A stretch of DNA of 64,000 nucleotides from Magnetococcales bacterium (GTDB taxonomy: Bacteria; Pseudomonadota; Magnetococcia; Magnetococcales; UBA8363), in the NCBI GenBank assembly GCA_015228815.1, contig JADGCV010000002.1:1-64000 (forward strand), read 5' to 3'. The position numbers were made by a program, and so were the translations under genes. Shown piece by piece: positions 1-8,522 of the stretch (position 1 is the first letter of the stretch; each line of letters opens with the position of its first letter). Under the pieces are notes generated by a model, which was not told where the DNA came from, did no database searches, and saw only the letters and a list, made by a program, of their open reading frames with translations.

Positions 1-1
1 T

Positions 2-352
2 CTTTCGTCTGGCAGGCGATCTGGAACAATGGCGGCGGACATTTGTTGACGCTTCGATCATGTAGTTCAATAATTGCCAGCTGATACGCACGTCGGGAGA
101 ACTTTTATGTTCGATCAGCACGTACAGCAAGGCTACATGACCGGTGATTGTCTTGACCCGGTAGAGTCGATCGGTCAGGTGGGTCCGCAACGATTCATCG
201 ACGAACGAACCCTCCACCAACTCTGGAGGATCATCGGACAACACCGCCACCACTTCCTTTGGCAATCGCTCCCGCAATAGAGTTCCCGCCGTTTCCGGGT
301 TGGAGAGCAAAGCCTTCAAGAATCGGTCGTGCGGGTGACTGATGTCGGTCAT
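2..352 (-). pseudogene. Rpn/YhgA-like recombination-promoting nuclease, C-terminally truncated
   Basis: Reading leftward from the ATG at 352-350, the protein begins MTDISHPHDRFLKALLSNPE and continues with LLRERLPKEVV, a Leu/Val-rich middle, VALLYVLIEHKSSPD and ISWQLLNYM. This is the N-terminal pattern of the Rpn family (PF04754, PD-(D/E)XK nucleases also called putative transposases). Family members normally run to roughly 300 residues. Here the family-like sequence stops near residue 98, exactly where the 55-bp TPR-gene copy begins, and the frame then reads antisense through that copy. The gene is therefore broken or chimeric. No partner gene is visible. The family assignment is good; activity of this fragment is unlikely. 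Confidence 0.7.
3..65 (+). pseudogene. 3'-end copy of the TPR/GT9-like gene
   Basis: Bases 1-55 are identical to 4697-4751, the last codons of the intact TPR gene at 3313-4767. In the same frame they encode the tail FRLAGDLEQWRRTFVDAS, then two extra codons (IM) and a TAG stop at 63-65. The match stops abruptly at base 56. Because the window starts inside the copy, the duplicated block may extend further upstream and could belong to a full paralogue or to an assembly join. Confidence 0.7.
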
Positions 353-413
353 GGTCAATTCATGGGAGCGATATCTTCATGAGACGAGGGTTTACCATTG
401 GTTGCGGATCAAG

Positions 414-1145
414 CTATTGTAACGTTTGCTTTGTATTTTCGCTGCTTGAGAAGCGGTAACCCGAGCCGCGGATCGTTTCGATCCGATGGTGGTGTCCCCA
501 CGGTTCCAATGCCTTGCGCAGGTGCCGGATGTAGACATCGACGGTGCGTCCGCCTACCTTGTCGTCTCCACCCCAGACCTGCTTCAAGACACTTTCGCGC
601 CCGTGGATCGTGTCGGGATGGGACATGAAGAAGGCGAGAATCCGAAAGGCGATTCGCCCCAGTTCGATGCGTACCGGAGGATCTCCGGCGAGGACGTTTT
701 GCTCCTTGAGGTCCAGATACAGGTCCGCCACTCGAAGCGTTCCGTCGGAGCCGGTGGTCCCTTGATGAAGCAGGGCCTGAATTCGAGCCATGAGGACAGG
801 CGGTTTGATGGGTTTGACGATATAATCGTCGGCGCCGATTTCCAAAACCCGAAGCCTGTCTTCCTCGCTGTCACGGGCGGTCACCATGATGATGGGAATC
901 TGGGCATAGGTAACCTTGGCCTTGAGGTAACGTAACAGTTCGACTCCCGACACGCCGGGCATGACCCAATCCAGGAGGATGATGTCGGGGCGTTCCTCCT
1001 CGATCATGAGCCGGGCCTGTTCGGCGTTGTCGGCCATGACGCACTGGTATCCCCCCCGATCCAGCAGCTCCATCATCAATTCACGAAAATCGGGAATATC
1101 ATCCACGACAAGAATTTTTTTTGTTGCCTTTTCTGGATGTTCCAT
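414..1145 (-). CDS. phoB: PhoB-type response regulator
   Basis: A 243-residue two-domain regulator. The receiver domain (about 10-125) has the acidic pair D15/D16, phospho-acceptor D59 in LLDWVMPG, the switch Thr in MVTARD and the Lys in DDYIVKP. The C-terminal winged helix (about 140-235) ends with RTVDVYIRHLRKALEP and RGSGYRF, closest to PhoB among OmpR-family regulators. PhoB activates phosphate-starvation genes after phosphorylation by PhoR. No phoR or pst gene lies beside it, so its kinase is elsewhere or it is an orphan. A purine-rich GGAGAAAAC lies upstream of the ATG. The family is certain; the PhoB role is inferred from similarity. Confidence 0.8.
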   Translation of the reverse strand: MEHPEKATKKILVVDDIPDFRELMMELLDRGGYQCVMADNAEQARLMIEEERPDIILLDWVMPGVSGVELLRYLKAKVTYAQIPIIMVTARDSEEDRLRVLEIGADDYIVKPIKPPVLMARIQALLHQGTTGSDGTLRVADLYLDLKEQNVLAGDPPVRIELGRIAFRILAFFMSHPDTIHGRESVLKQVWGGDDKVGGRTVDVYIRHLRKALEPWGHHHRIETIRGSGYRFSSSENTKQTLQ

Positions 1146-1242
1146 ATTTTCTGTTTTCTCCGGCGACTGAATCGGGTCCTGTTGCCTTCTCCCACCCCGG
1201 GGTGCGATGGAATTTCCACGAAGGGTGGGTCATTTTGGGAAA

Positions 1243-1779
1243 TTAAAACTCCACACCCTTGCACGCCTTGATGCCGGCATGGAAGGCGTGTTTGATTTCA
1301 CCCATCTCCGTGACCGTATCGGCAGCGTCCATGATGGCCTTGGAGGCATTGCGCCCTGTCAGGATCAGGTGCAACGATTTGGGTCGTTCTTCCTGGATGA
1401 AATGAACGACCTCGGCGTCGGTCAGCCAACCGAAGCCAAGGGCCATGTTGATTTCATCGAAGACGACCAGATCGAACGTTCCGGAAAGGGCTTTTTCGCG
1501 ACAGAATTCCCAGATTTCCCGGCTTTTTTTTCGATCGCCCTCCGGATCTTCGGTTTTCCATGTGAAGCCGTCGCCCAGGGCATGCCATTCCATGTTGGGA
1601 AACATTTTGGCCGCTTTTTCCTCACCGGTCGGCCAGGCGCCCTTGATGAACTGAATGACGCAAACGTTCATTCCCCATCCCGCGGCGCGAAAGGCCATGC
1701 CGAAGGCGCTGCTTGACTTGCCCTTGCCGTTGCCGGTCAGAACCAGGACCCGTCCCAATCGTTTTTTTTTGTGTTCCAA
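1243..1779 (-). CDS. cobO: Cob(I)yrinic acid a,c-diamide adenosyltransferase
   Basis: This enzyme transfers the adenosyl group of ATP to reduced corrinoid, giving the adenosylcobalamin form. The 178-residue length is normal for the CobO/BtuR family. A P-loop GNGKGKSS at residues 16-23, the VIQFIKG strand, FDLVVFDEIN and VHFIQEERP are family signatures. The start is a TTG with GAGGGG a few bases upstream. The only obvious B12 consumer in the window is methylmalonyl-CoA mutase (11321-13462), which needs adenosylcobalamin, so the two are likely functionally linked although not in one operon. No cobalamin riboswitch was recognised upstream. Confidence 0.9.
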   Translation of the reverse strand: MEHKKKRLGRVLVLTGNGKGKSSSAFGMAFRAAGWGMNVCVIQFIKGAWPTGEEKAAKMFPNMEWHALGDGFTWKTEDPEGDRKKSREIWEFCREKALSGTFDLVVFDEINMALGFGWLTDAEVVHFIQEERPKSLHLILTGRNASKAIMDAADTVTEMGEIKHAFHAGIKACKGVEF

Positions 1780-1844
1780 GGTTACCCCTCTTTGGTTGCG
1801 GACAGGAAACGGCGTTGCGATGGAAGGGTCCGTTTCTGTCCGTT

Positions 1845-2510
1845 TCAGTGGAATTTTCCCGTCACCAGGAATTGATGCGCAAGATGAGCGGTTTTCCGGG
1901 AGAGTACCATTCCCAGGTGGACATGGTCCACGGTGGCATGCGCGGCCCCTTCCAGACAGGTTTCGGCAATCTGAACGGTACCATCGCTGGGTCCCTCCAT
2001 GCCAAGAATCAGGTGACTCAATCCCAGGGGAAGCCTTCCGGCGATGACACCGATTTCACGACCGGGGGGGACGGCGCGGGGACCACCCGAATAGAGCCCC
2101 TGGTCCATGCTGCCACCCAACAGGATGGCGCCGAACGGCCAACGGCTGAGTCTTCGGGCGGTCAGACACCCGCGAAAGGGGGTCGCCATGGCGACCATGC
2201 GCCCGATGACTGCCTGGGGATGCTGGTAGAGCATGTGCAACGCCACCAATCCTCCGAGGCTGTGGCACACCAGATGGACGGGAGGTGCCGATTTTGCTTG
2301 TTCCATTTCCTTTCCGAAGGCGGTTTCCAGAAAACGCCACAGGCCATGGGCATTGTCGAGCAACCCGGCCCGGACGGTGGGATATTTGAAAAACAGGGTG
2401 TTGTAGCCCAGCTTTTCCAGTCTTCTGGCCATCGGTTTGAGTTCCGTGCCATCCAACCAGAGGCCGTGGACCATGACGACCGTTCCAATCTTGTCCTTCA
2501 TGCGCCGCAT
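1845..2510 (-). CDS. Alpha/beta hydrolase, lipase-like
   Basis: A 221-residue serine hydrolase of the alpha/beta fold. It shows the oxyanion-hole strand VVMVHGLWLDG at the N-terminus, a nucleophile elbow HLVCHSLGG with S84, and a likely catalytic Asp and His in SDGTVQIAE and DHVHLGM near the end. There is no signal peptide, so it is probably cytoplasmic. The family includes lipases and esterases with a GHSLGG elbow; here the first Gly is Cys. The substrate cannot be told. It follows nothing in its operon except a 65-bp gap to cobO on the same strand. Confidence 0.75.
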   Translation of the reverse strand: MRRMKDKIGTVVMVHGLWLDGTELKPMARRLEKLGYNTLFFKYPTVRAGLLDNAHGLWRFLETAFGKEMEQAKSAPPVHLVCHSLGGLVALHMLYQHPQAVIGRMVAMATPFRGCLTARRLSRWPFGAILLGGSMDQGLYSGGPRAVPPGREIGVIAGRLPLGLSHLILGMEGPSDGTVQIAETCLEGAAHATVDHVHLGMVLSRKTAHLAHQFLVTGKFH

Positions 2511-2723
2511 CGATCATCGCAAGGGTTGCCGGGGCCTGGGTGTCATCCCTTTCCGCGGGATGTTCAGGGGCCGGGGATGAATGATTTTTCCATCGTTTGC
2601 GTCCAATGCCAGTTTATACCATCATTTATTGCTCTTTGAAATGCCGGCTGCAAACTTTCGTTCATCTGGATCGAAAAAAAGAGGCGGTGAATTTGTCGGA
2701 TCGAAGCGTTGCCCGATGTGTGT

Positions 2724-3254
2724 TCAGCCGCAGCGGCGGCGGATCAGCAGGGTCTGGTAAAGTTGTCCCAGGGCCGAACGAAGCTCGGCATCGGAGACAT
2801 TGGCGACCATGCGGGCCGCTTTTTCCGACTCTTCGGGAAGTGGGGGGGGGAGCTTTTCGCGGGGTGCGGGTGCGGAAGATGGTGTGGGTCGATGACGCAG
2901 GGTTCCCTGGACCAGGCGGATGTCGCGGATGTCGCTGCCAGGGCTTGCCTTGGCGAGGGCGGCGAGAATGATGGGTTTGATGTGGAGCAGTTGGGTGACC
3001 CAGACGGAGGCATCGACGCGGATTGTGAGCAGGCCATTGAGAAGTCGTTGCGGTTCGGTATGTCCGGCAATCTGTTCCCCCACGGCTTGGCGCCAGGTTT
3101 CGCGCAGAAAATGGGCTTTCGTTTGCGGTCGTTCGCGAAAGCCTGCGGTCAGTTGGGCGACGACCTCATCGACGGCGACGAAGCGGTTGGATGGCCGCGA
3201 CGGGCTGGGGGGAAGGACGTTTTTTCCGTCCCGTGCTGAAATACCATGGTCCAT
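2724..3254 (-). CDS. DUF721/DciA-like helicase-loader protein
   Basis: A 176-residue protein with a DUF721 domain at about residues 25-115, including ETWRQAVGEQIAGHTEP and LLTIRVDASVWVTQLLHIK. DUF721 defines DciA, which loads or stimulates the replicative helicase DnaB in bacteria lacking DnaC/DnaI. The C-terminal half is Pro/charged-rich and probably disordered. It is transcribed divergently from the TPR gene at 3313. The domain is clear; the loader role is from family knowledge, since many alphaproteobacterial DUF721 proteins are uncharacterised. Confidence 0.75.
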   Translation of the reverse strand: MDHGISARDGKNVLPPSPSRPSNRFVAVDEVVAQLTAGFRERPQTKAHFLRETWRQAVGEQIAGHTEPQRLLNGLLTIRVDASVWVTQLLHIKPIILAALAKASPGSDIRDIRLVQGTLRHRPTPSSAPAPREKLPPPLPEESEKAARMVANVSDAELRSALGQLYQTLLIRRRCG

Positions 3255-3312
3255 GCGTCGATCCTGTATGCCGGTCTTGCCATGCGCTTAAGGGAAGGGT
3301 ACCCTGGAGTTC

Positions 3313-4767
3313 ATGAATATTCAACACATTCGTGCCTTGAAGAAGGGGTTGGATCATCTTTTGGCGGACCGCCCCGACAAAACCCTGGCGATCGCTGCGC
3401 GGGTATTGGAACAGGATCCGGGAAACGGCGAGGGGTGGTTTTTGTCGGGAGTCGCCTGCCAGAGGATGGGACGGCATCGGCAGGCTTTGGACCATCTGGA
3501 CCAGGCCTGTCGTCTTGCTCCCGATGTCGCCGATTATTTCAGTCACCGGGGCTTGGTGTGGTATCACCTTGGCTGCTTCGGGGAAAGCCTGGACGATTAC
3601 GCGCGGAGTTTGGCGCTCCGACCGGATGATCCGGAAACCCTGGGCAACCTGGCGCGGTTGCATGTTGCAATGCATCGGCCCGATCTGGCACGACCTCTGT
3701 TGGAAAAGGCGCTCCTTCATGATCCCGACAATGCCGCGTTGCTGGGTGACCTTGGCGTTTGTCATGTGGCGCTGAAGCGCCTTGCGGAGGGCATCGCCTG
3801 TTATCGCGCTGCCTTGGAACGTGATTTCGCCGATGCCGACATCCATTACAATCTGAGCCGGGCCTTGTTGATGTCGGGGGCGTATGAGGAAGGATGGCGG
3901 GAGAACGAATGGCGCTGGAAGAGCCGTCATTATCGCGGGGTCGAAAAAAACTTCCCAGCGCCTGAATGGAACGGCGAACCGTTGGCGGGAAAGAGCATCC
4001 TGTTGCTTCAGGAACAGGGGTTCGGAGATGCCATCCAGATGATTCGGTACGCTCCTTTGCTCGCCCGAAGGGGCGGGTGTGTCCGGGTTTTGTGCGAACC
4101 GCTCCTCGAACGTCTGTTCGCGGCGATGCCATCGGTCGTGGAGGTTGGGGTCCCCGGTTCTTCTCTGTCCCGTTCCGACTGGTGCCTTCCCATGCTTTCC
4201 CTGCCCCTTCGGTTCGATACCCGTCTGGCGACCATTCCCCGGGATATTCCCTATCTCAAGGCACCGGAAGGGCTGACGATTCCGGGATGGCGCCTGGGGC
4301 GTGGACGGGATCCGGTGGTTGGATTGATCTGGCGGGGCAAGTCCCGGGGACAATTGAACGCCTGCGATTTCGCACCGATCTTCTCCATCGGCGGGATTCG
4401 TTTTTTTTCATTGCAGAAGGGGCTTCATCCGGGAGAACTCGATGGGACGCCGGTCATGGATACCGAGGCGTCGCTGACCGACTTTGCCGCAACCGCCAGG
4501 ATCATGACCGATCTCGACCTGATCGTGAGCATCGAAACCGCCTCGGCCCACCTGGCGGGGGCGATGGGAAAACCGGTCTGGATCCTGATCCCTCATGCCT
4601 CCGAATGGCGCTGGCTCGATTCGGGGACCACGGCCCCATGGTATCCCAGCGCCACCCTCTACCGCCAGACCCAACCCGATTCCTGGGCGGACATCATCTT
4701 TCGTCTGGCAGGCGATCTGGAACAATGGCGGCGGACATTTGTTGACGCTTCTTCTGTCCACGGATGA
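3313..4767 (+). CDS. TPR protein with GT9-like C-terminal domain
   Basis: A 484-residue protein. Residues about 1-200 are tetratricopeptide repeats (for example WFLSGVACQRMGRHRQALDHLDQA and DYFSHRGLVWYHLGCFGESLDDY class repeats). Residues about 230-470 resemble glycosyltransferase family 9 folds, with GFGDAIQMIRYAPLL, VGLIWRGK and DLDLIVSIETASAHLAGAMG. Such TPR-GT fusions occur in flagellin or surface glycosylation of aquatic proteobacteria, but acceptor and sugar are unknown. Its last 55 bp are repeated at the window start. An ATG at 3313 is used; a clear Shine-Dalgarno (AAGGGAAGGG) ends about 12 bases upstream. Confidence 0.75.
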   Translation: MNIQHIRALKKGLDHLLADRPDKTLAIAARVLEQDPGNGEGWFLSGVACQRMGRHRQALDHLDQACRLAPDVADYFSHRGLVWYHLGCFGESLDDYARSLALRPDDPETLGNLARLHVAMHRPDLARPLLEKALLHDPDNAALLGDLGVCHVALKRLAEGIACYRAALERDFADADIHYNLSRALLMSGAYEEGWRENEWRWKSRHYRGVEKNFPAPEWNGEPLAGKSILLLQEQGFGDAIQMIRYAPLLARRGGCVRVLCEPLLERLFAAMPSVVEVGVPGSSLSRSDWCLPMLSLPLRFDTRLATIPRDIPYLKAPEGLTIPGWRLGRGRDPVVGLIWRGKSRGQLNACDFAPIFSIGGIRFFSLQKGLHPGELDGTPVMDTEASLTDFAATARIMTDLDLIVSIETASAHLAGAMGKPVWILIPHASEWRWLDSGTTAPWYPSATLYRQTQPDSWADIIFRLAGDLEQWRRTFVDASSVHG

Positions 4768-4792
4768 ACAAGGTATTCATTTCGCTTCCCGA

Positions 4793-5878
4793 TCATCCAT
4801 CCTTTTTCAGAAGAGTGACCAAATCGAGCCCCACCGGAGGCGGTGTCGGTCCTTCGATCTTGTACCCCGGATCTTCTTTCTTTTCCACAAGATTGATCCA
4901 TTGTCCATGGGTCACGATTCTTCCGGAAGAATCCGCGACCACCCGGACGATCGGATGCAGCAGATGGGTCGCATGATTGCCCACCACCATCACCACATGG
5001 CGGTTTTTCAGGCGCAGAATGGTCCCCATCGGGTAGACACCGACGCAGCGTACAAACTTCTGCAAGAGCACCTTGTCATAATAGCGGTCCGCCATCCCCA
5101 TCATCCGCCGCAATGCGTCATGGTGCGGTATCGGTTTGCGGAAAGGGCGGGTCCCGGTCAGGTTTTCGAAATCATTGACAATGGCGCCAATTCGACCCTC
5201 GCGGCTGATCGCTGTTCCCTTGATTCTTTGGGGATAACCGGTGCCATCGAGCCTTTCGTGATGCTCCAACGCCACACGTTGGATCACCCCTTCCTGAATC
5301 TTCATCTCCTTGAGAATGCCCGCCGTCTCGTGAACATGGGTCTGGAGAACCTTGACCTCGGGTACGGAAAGGGGCGTCTCCTTTTCAAGGATCGATCCGG
5401 GAATCCGGGTAACCCCCAGGTCGTGGAATATGCCCGCCTGCCCCATGAGTTCGGTCATGGCAACCGGTTCCCCGAGAAACTTGCAAAAAATCATCATCAA
5501 CGTTGATACGTTGACCGCATGTACATGATGACCGCCACCGCGTTGTTTGAGCAACGTCAACCCGAGGAGCGCCTGTTCCTGACGCAGTACCGAGGACATC
5601 ACCTCCCGAACCCCTTGCACGATCGGTTCGGGTTGTACTGCCTGACCGGCAAACATCTCCTTGAAAAAACGTGCGACATCGCCATCGAAGCGTTCCTGGA
5701 GCTTCGTTGCCGGACCGATTTCCCGCTCCAGCGAACTTCGGTCGTCCGCCGTGGTTGCCATCTTGTCATCATCTTCCAGGGCCAGTTCCTGGAGTTGCCG
5801 TTCCAGAATGGCATCAACGGAAGAAGAATCGACTTTTTTTTTCTCTTTTTCTTTCAGGATCCCAAGTGTGTGCGCCAT
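4793..5878 (-). CDS. HD-GYP-domain phosphodiesterase-like protein
   Basis: A 361-residue protein with a charged N-terminal third and an HD-GYP domain at about 130-300. Visible motifs are a VHAVNVS His, GIFHDLGVTRIP (HD), HHERLDGTGYP (the HHE...GYP signature) and VNDFENLTGTRPF. HD-GYP proteins hydrolyse cyclic di-GMP. No receiver or sensor domain precedes it, so input is unknown. The C-terminal 60 residues form a small beta-rich tail. The gene stands alone with an AT-rich upstream region at 5880-6050. Metal-binding positions look conserved, so activity is plausible. Confidence 0.85.
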   Translation of the reverse strand: MAHTLGILKEKEKKKVDSSSVDAILERQLQELALEDDDKMATTADDRSSLEREIGPATKLQERFDGDVARFFKEMFAGQAVQPEPIVQGVREVMSSVLRQEQALLGLTLLKQRGGGHHVHAVNVSTLMMIFCKFLGEPVAMTELMGQAGIFHDLGVTRIPGSILEKETPLSVPEVKVLQTHVHETAGILKEMKIQEGVIQRVALEHHERLDGTGYPQRIKGTAISREGRIGAIVNDFENLTGTRPFRKPIPHHDALRRMMGMADRYYDKVLLQKFVRCVGVYPMGTILRLKNRHVVMVVGNHATHLLHPIVRVVADSSGRIVTHGQWINLVEKKEDPGYKIEGPTPPPVGLDLVTLLKKDG

Positions 5879-6054
5879 GTGTGCATCCTTTCCAAGAACC
5901 TAACGTGCCATAAAAATATCCCTTCCTGGAAAATACCACAACGGTTGACTTTCAATGGAAATACATACATGATCATATTGTAATTAATATAAATGATCAT
6001 TCATTCGCATCTTGTTCTGTACATTTGGCGGCAATTCGGGATCTTCCGCAAAAG

Positions 6055-6090
6055 AAAAAACCGGTGGAATTTTTCAGCCACCGGTTTTTT
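6055..6090 (-). terminator. Rho-independent terminator after mce
   Basis: A 7-bp GC-rich stem, CCGGTGG (6061-6067) with CCACCGG (6078-6084), is flanked by A6 on the left and T6 on the right, so it can end transcription in both directions. It lies 17 bp beyond the mce stop codon and closes the minus-strand methylmalonyl operon. Confidence 0.85.
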
Positions 6091-6106
6091 CACAGGTAAA
6101 AGGAGG

Positions 6107-6517
6107 TTACTTGGCGGGAACCTGTTCCAGCTCGGTCAGGACGCCATTGAAGTCTTTCGGGTGCAGGAAGATGACGGGATTGCCATGGGCGCCAATCTTT
6201 GGTTTTTCGTTCAGGACCTTGACGCCCTTGTCGATCATGACTTTGGCGGCGGCGGTCACATCCTTGACCTCATAGCACACATGGTGCATGCCGCCGCCCG
6301 GATTCTTCTTCAGGAATCCGGCGACAGGGCTGGCATCCGACAACGGGTGCAGCAGTTCCACCGTGGTGTTGTCCAGACGCACCATCACCACCCGGACACC
6401 GTGTTCCGGCAAATCAAACGGTGCTTCCACCCGGGCTCCCAGATCATCCCGATACCGGGCCGCTGCCGCATCCAGGTCGGGCACCACAATGGCCACATGA
6501 TTCAGACGTCCGATCAT
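6107..6517 (-). CDS. mce: Methylmalonyl-CoA epimerase
   Basis: This 136-residue enzyme interconverts (S)- and (R)-methylmalonyl-CoA so the mutase can use the carboxylase product. It belongs to the vicinal-oxygen-chelate fold: LNHVAIVVPDLD at the N-terminus supplies the metal-binding His, HHVCYEV supplies another, and the C-terminal FLHPKDFNGVLTELEQ carries the catalytic/metal Glu. The length is typical. It is the last gene of the mcm-meaB-pccB-pccA-mce series and is followed by a strong terminator. Confidence 0.95.
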   Translation of the reverse strand: MIGRLNHVAIVVPDLDAAAARYRDDLGARVEAPFDLPEHGVRVVMVRLDNTTVELLHPLSDASPVAGFLKKNPGGGMHHVCYEVKDVTAAAKVMIDKGVKVLNEKPKIGAHGNPVIFLHPKDFNGVLTELEQVPAK

Positions 6518-6544
6518 TCCATTCTCCTCAAGGGTTGACGTTGA

Positions 6545-8506
6545 CTATTCGAACTCGACAAGGACCTCATCCGCTTCAACCGTCGTTCCTGCTTGAACGC
6601 GGATCGATTTCACCCGTTTTCCATCCTGTTCGCAGCGGATGGTATTTTCCATCTTCATCGCTTCCAGGACGCAAACCGCCTGCCCGGCATTGACCGTCTG
6701 CCCGACACCGACCAGCACCTTCAATACAGCCCCGGGCATGGGGGCCAGGAGCAGACGACTCGTTTCGGAAGGTTTTTTTCGCAGCATGTGCCGCGACAAC
6801 ACATGGTGCCTGGGGGAACGGGCGATTGCCGTCACTGTCCGTCCACCGCGTGACAGCAGATAGCCTTCGGCAAGGCGGCGGATGCGAAAGGCGCAGGGTT
6901 GGTCGTGAATCACCAGGGAGGCCAGACGGCTTCCCGCCTGATAGTCATGGGTGACCACCACCGGATCCTCGGCGGCAAACGCCACCATCTCGCACCCCTT
7001 CTTGCGTTCGATGGTCAGGTGCAACTCTTCGTGTTCCACCATGACCACCAGGTCCTGAAGCGGTGGAATCTGCCGGTAAAGGGCCGATTCCACCAGCAGG
7101 ATCACGGCTGCCGCCACCGCGAAGGCGCGGGTTCCATCCTCGGTTGGCGGGGCCCCCTTGAAACCGTCGGGGAAGGTTTCATCGATGAAGGCAGTCGTGA
7201 AATGGCCCGTCTCGAACCGCGGATGGCGGATGATCGTATTGAGCAGGTCGATGTTATGATCGGGTCCCTCGATCTGGAATTCGTCCAGTGCGAATTCCAG
7301 CTCGAAGATGGCGTCTTCGCGATGGAGGCCCCAGGTGATCACCTTCGCGATCATCGGATCATAATGCATCGACACCTCACCCCCTTCGAACACCCCCGAA
7401 TCGACCCGGACCCTGGAGCCTTCCTGGGGCGGGCGATAATACACCAACCGTCCCGTCGATGGCATGAAGTTGCGGTAGGGGTTTTCGGCATAGACGCGGC
7501 ATTCGATGGCGCACCCCTTCATCCGGACCTCCTTCTGGGAAAATCCGAGTGGTTCTCCCCGGGCCACCCGGATCATCTGTTCCACAAGATCCAGTCCGGT
7601 GACCATTTCGGTCACTCCGTGTTCGACCTGAAGGCGTGAATTCATTTCCAGGAAGTGGAAACTTTTGTCCGCCCCGACCACGAATTCCACCGTGCCCGCC
7701 GAATGATAACCGACTGCCTGGGCCAATCGAACGGCCTGTTCGCCCATGGTGCGGCGCAGGTTGGGATCGATGAAGGTCGAAGGGGTTTCTTCGATCACCT
7801 TCTGGTTGCGCCGTTGGATGCTGCAATCGCGATCGCCGAGCCAGACCATGTTGCCATGTTTGTCGCCCAGTATCTGAATTTCGACATGGCGTGGTTTTTC
7901 GATATATTTTTCGATGAGGATGCGGCCATCGCCAAAGTAGGAGAGTCCTTCGTGGGTGCAGGTTTCCCAGGCTTCGCGCACTTCGATTTCGTTTCTGGCG
8001 ACCCGCATCCCTTTGCCGCCACCGCCCGCGGCGGCCTTGACCATGACTGGATAGCCCACTTCCCAGGCGACAGCCGCGGCCTGATCGGCGTTTTCGATTC
8101 GGCCATCATATCCGGGAATGGTCCGTACTCCGGCCTGAATGGCGATTCGTTTGGCGCGGATTTTATCTCCCATGGCCAGGATCGACTCGTGGGATGGGCC
8201 GATGAAGGTGACGCCACGTTGTTCGAGACTTCGGGCGAAGGCGGCGTTTTCCGACAGGAATCCGTAGCCGGGATGGACCGCATCCACCTGGGTCTGGTCG
8301 ATGATTTCCAGAATGCGTTCGACATTGAGGTAGGAAAGGGTACTCGGGGCCGGGCCGAGGAGACAGGCCTCGTCCGCCTGGCGCACGAACAGGCTTTCCT
8401 TGTCCGCTTCCGAATAGACGGCGACCGTTTGCAGTTCCATTTTTCGCGCGGTGCGGATGATGCGGCAGGCAATTTCACCACGATTGGCGATCAAAATTTT
8501 TTTCAT
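6545..8506 (-). CDS. pccA: Propionyl-CoA carboxylase, biotin carboxylase/BCCP subunit
   Basis: A 653-residue alpha subunit. The N-terminal two thirds is an ATP-grasp biotin carboxylase: KKILIANRGEIACRI at the start, AAAGGGGKGMR glycine loop, EKYIEKPRHVEIQI, GDRDCSIQRRNQK and EMNSRLQVEHGVTE. A linker follows, then a C-terminal biotinyl domain with the EAMKMEN motif whose second residue pair carries the biotinylated Lys. With pccB it carboxylates propionyl-CoA to methylmalonyl-CoA. It lies 16 bp after pccB. Acetyl-CoA carboxylase is excluded by the mutase/epimerase context more than by sequence alone. Confidence 0.92.
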   Translation of the reverse strand: MKKILIANRGEIACRIIRTARKMELQTVAVYSEADKESLFVRQADEACLLGPAPSTLSYLNVERILEIIDQTQVDAVHPGYGFLSENAAFARSLEQRGVTFIGPSHESILAMGDKIRAKRIAIQAGVRTIPGYDGRIENADQAAAVAWEVGYPVMVKAAAGGGGKGMRVARNEIEVREAWETCTHEGLSYFGDGRILIEKYIEKPRHVEIQILGDKHGNMVWLGDRDCSIQRRNQKVIEETPSTFIDPNLRRTMGEQAVRLAQAVGYHSAGTVEFVVGADKSFHFLEMNSRLQVEHGVTEMVTGLDLVEQMIRVARGEPLGFSQKEVRMKGCAIECRVYAENPYRNFMPSTGRLVYYRPPQEGSRVRVDSGVFEGGEVSMHYDPMIAKVITWGLHREDAIFELEFALDEFQIEGPDHNIDLLNTIIRHPRFETGHFTTAFIDETFPDGFKGAPPTEDGTRAFAVAAAVILLVESALYRQIPPLQDLVVMVEHEELHLTIERKKGCEMVAFAAEDPVVVTHDYQAGSRLASLVIHDQPCAFRIRRLAEGYLLSRGGRTVTAIARSPRHHVLSRHMLRKKPSETSRLLLAPMPGAVLKVLVGVGQTVNAGQAVCVLEAMKMENTIRCEQDGKRVKSIRVQAGTTVEADEVLVEFE

Positions 8507-8522
8507 CGATGCCCCATCGTCG

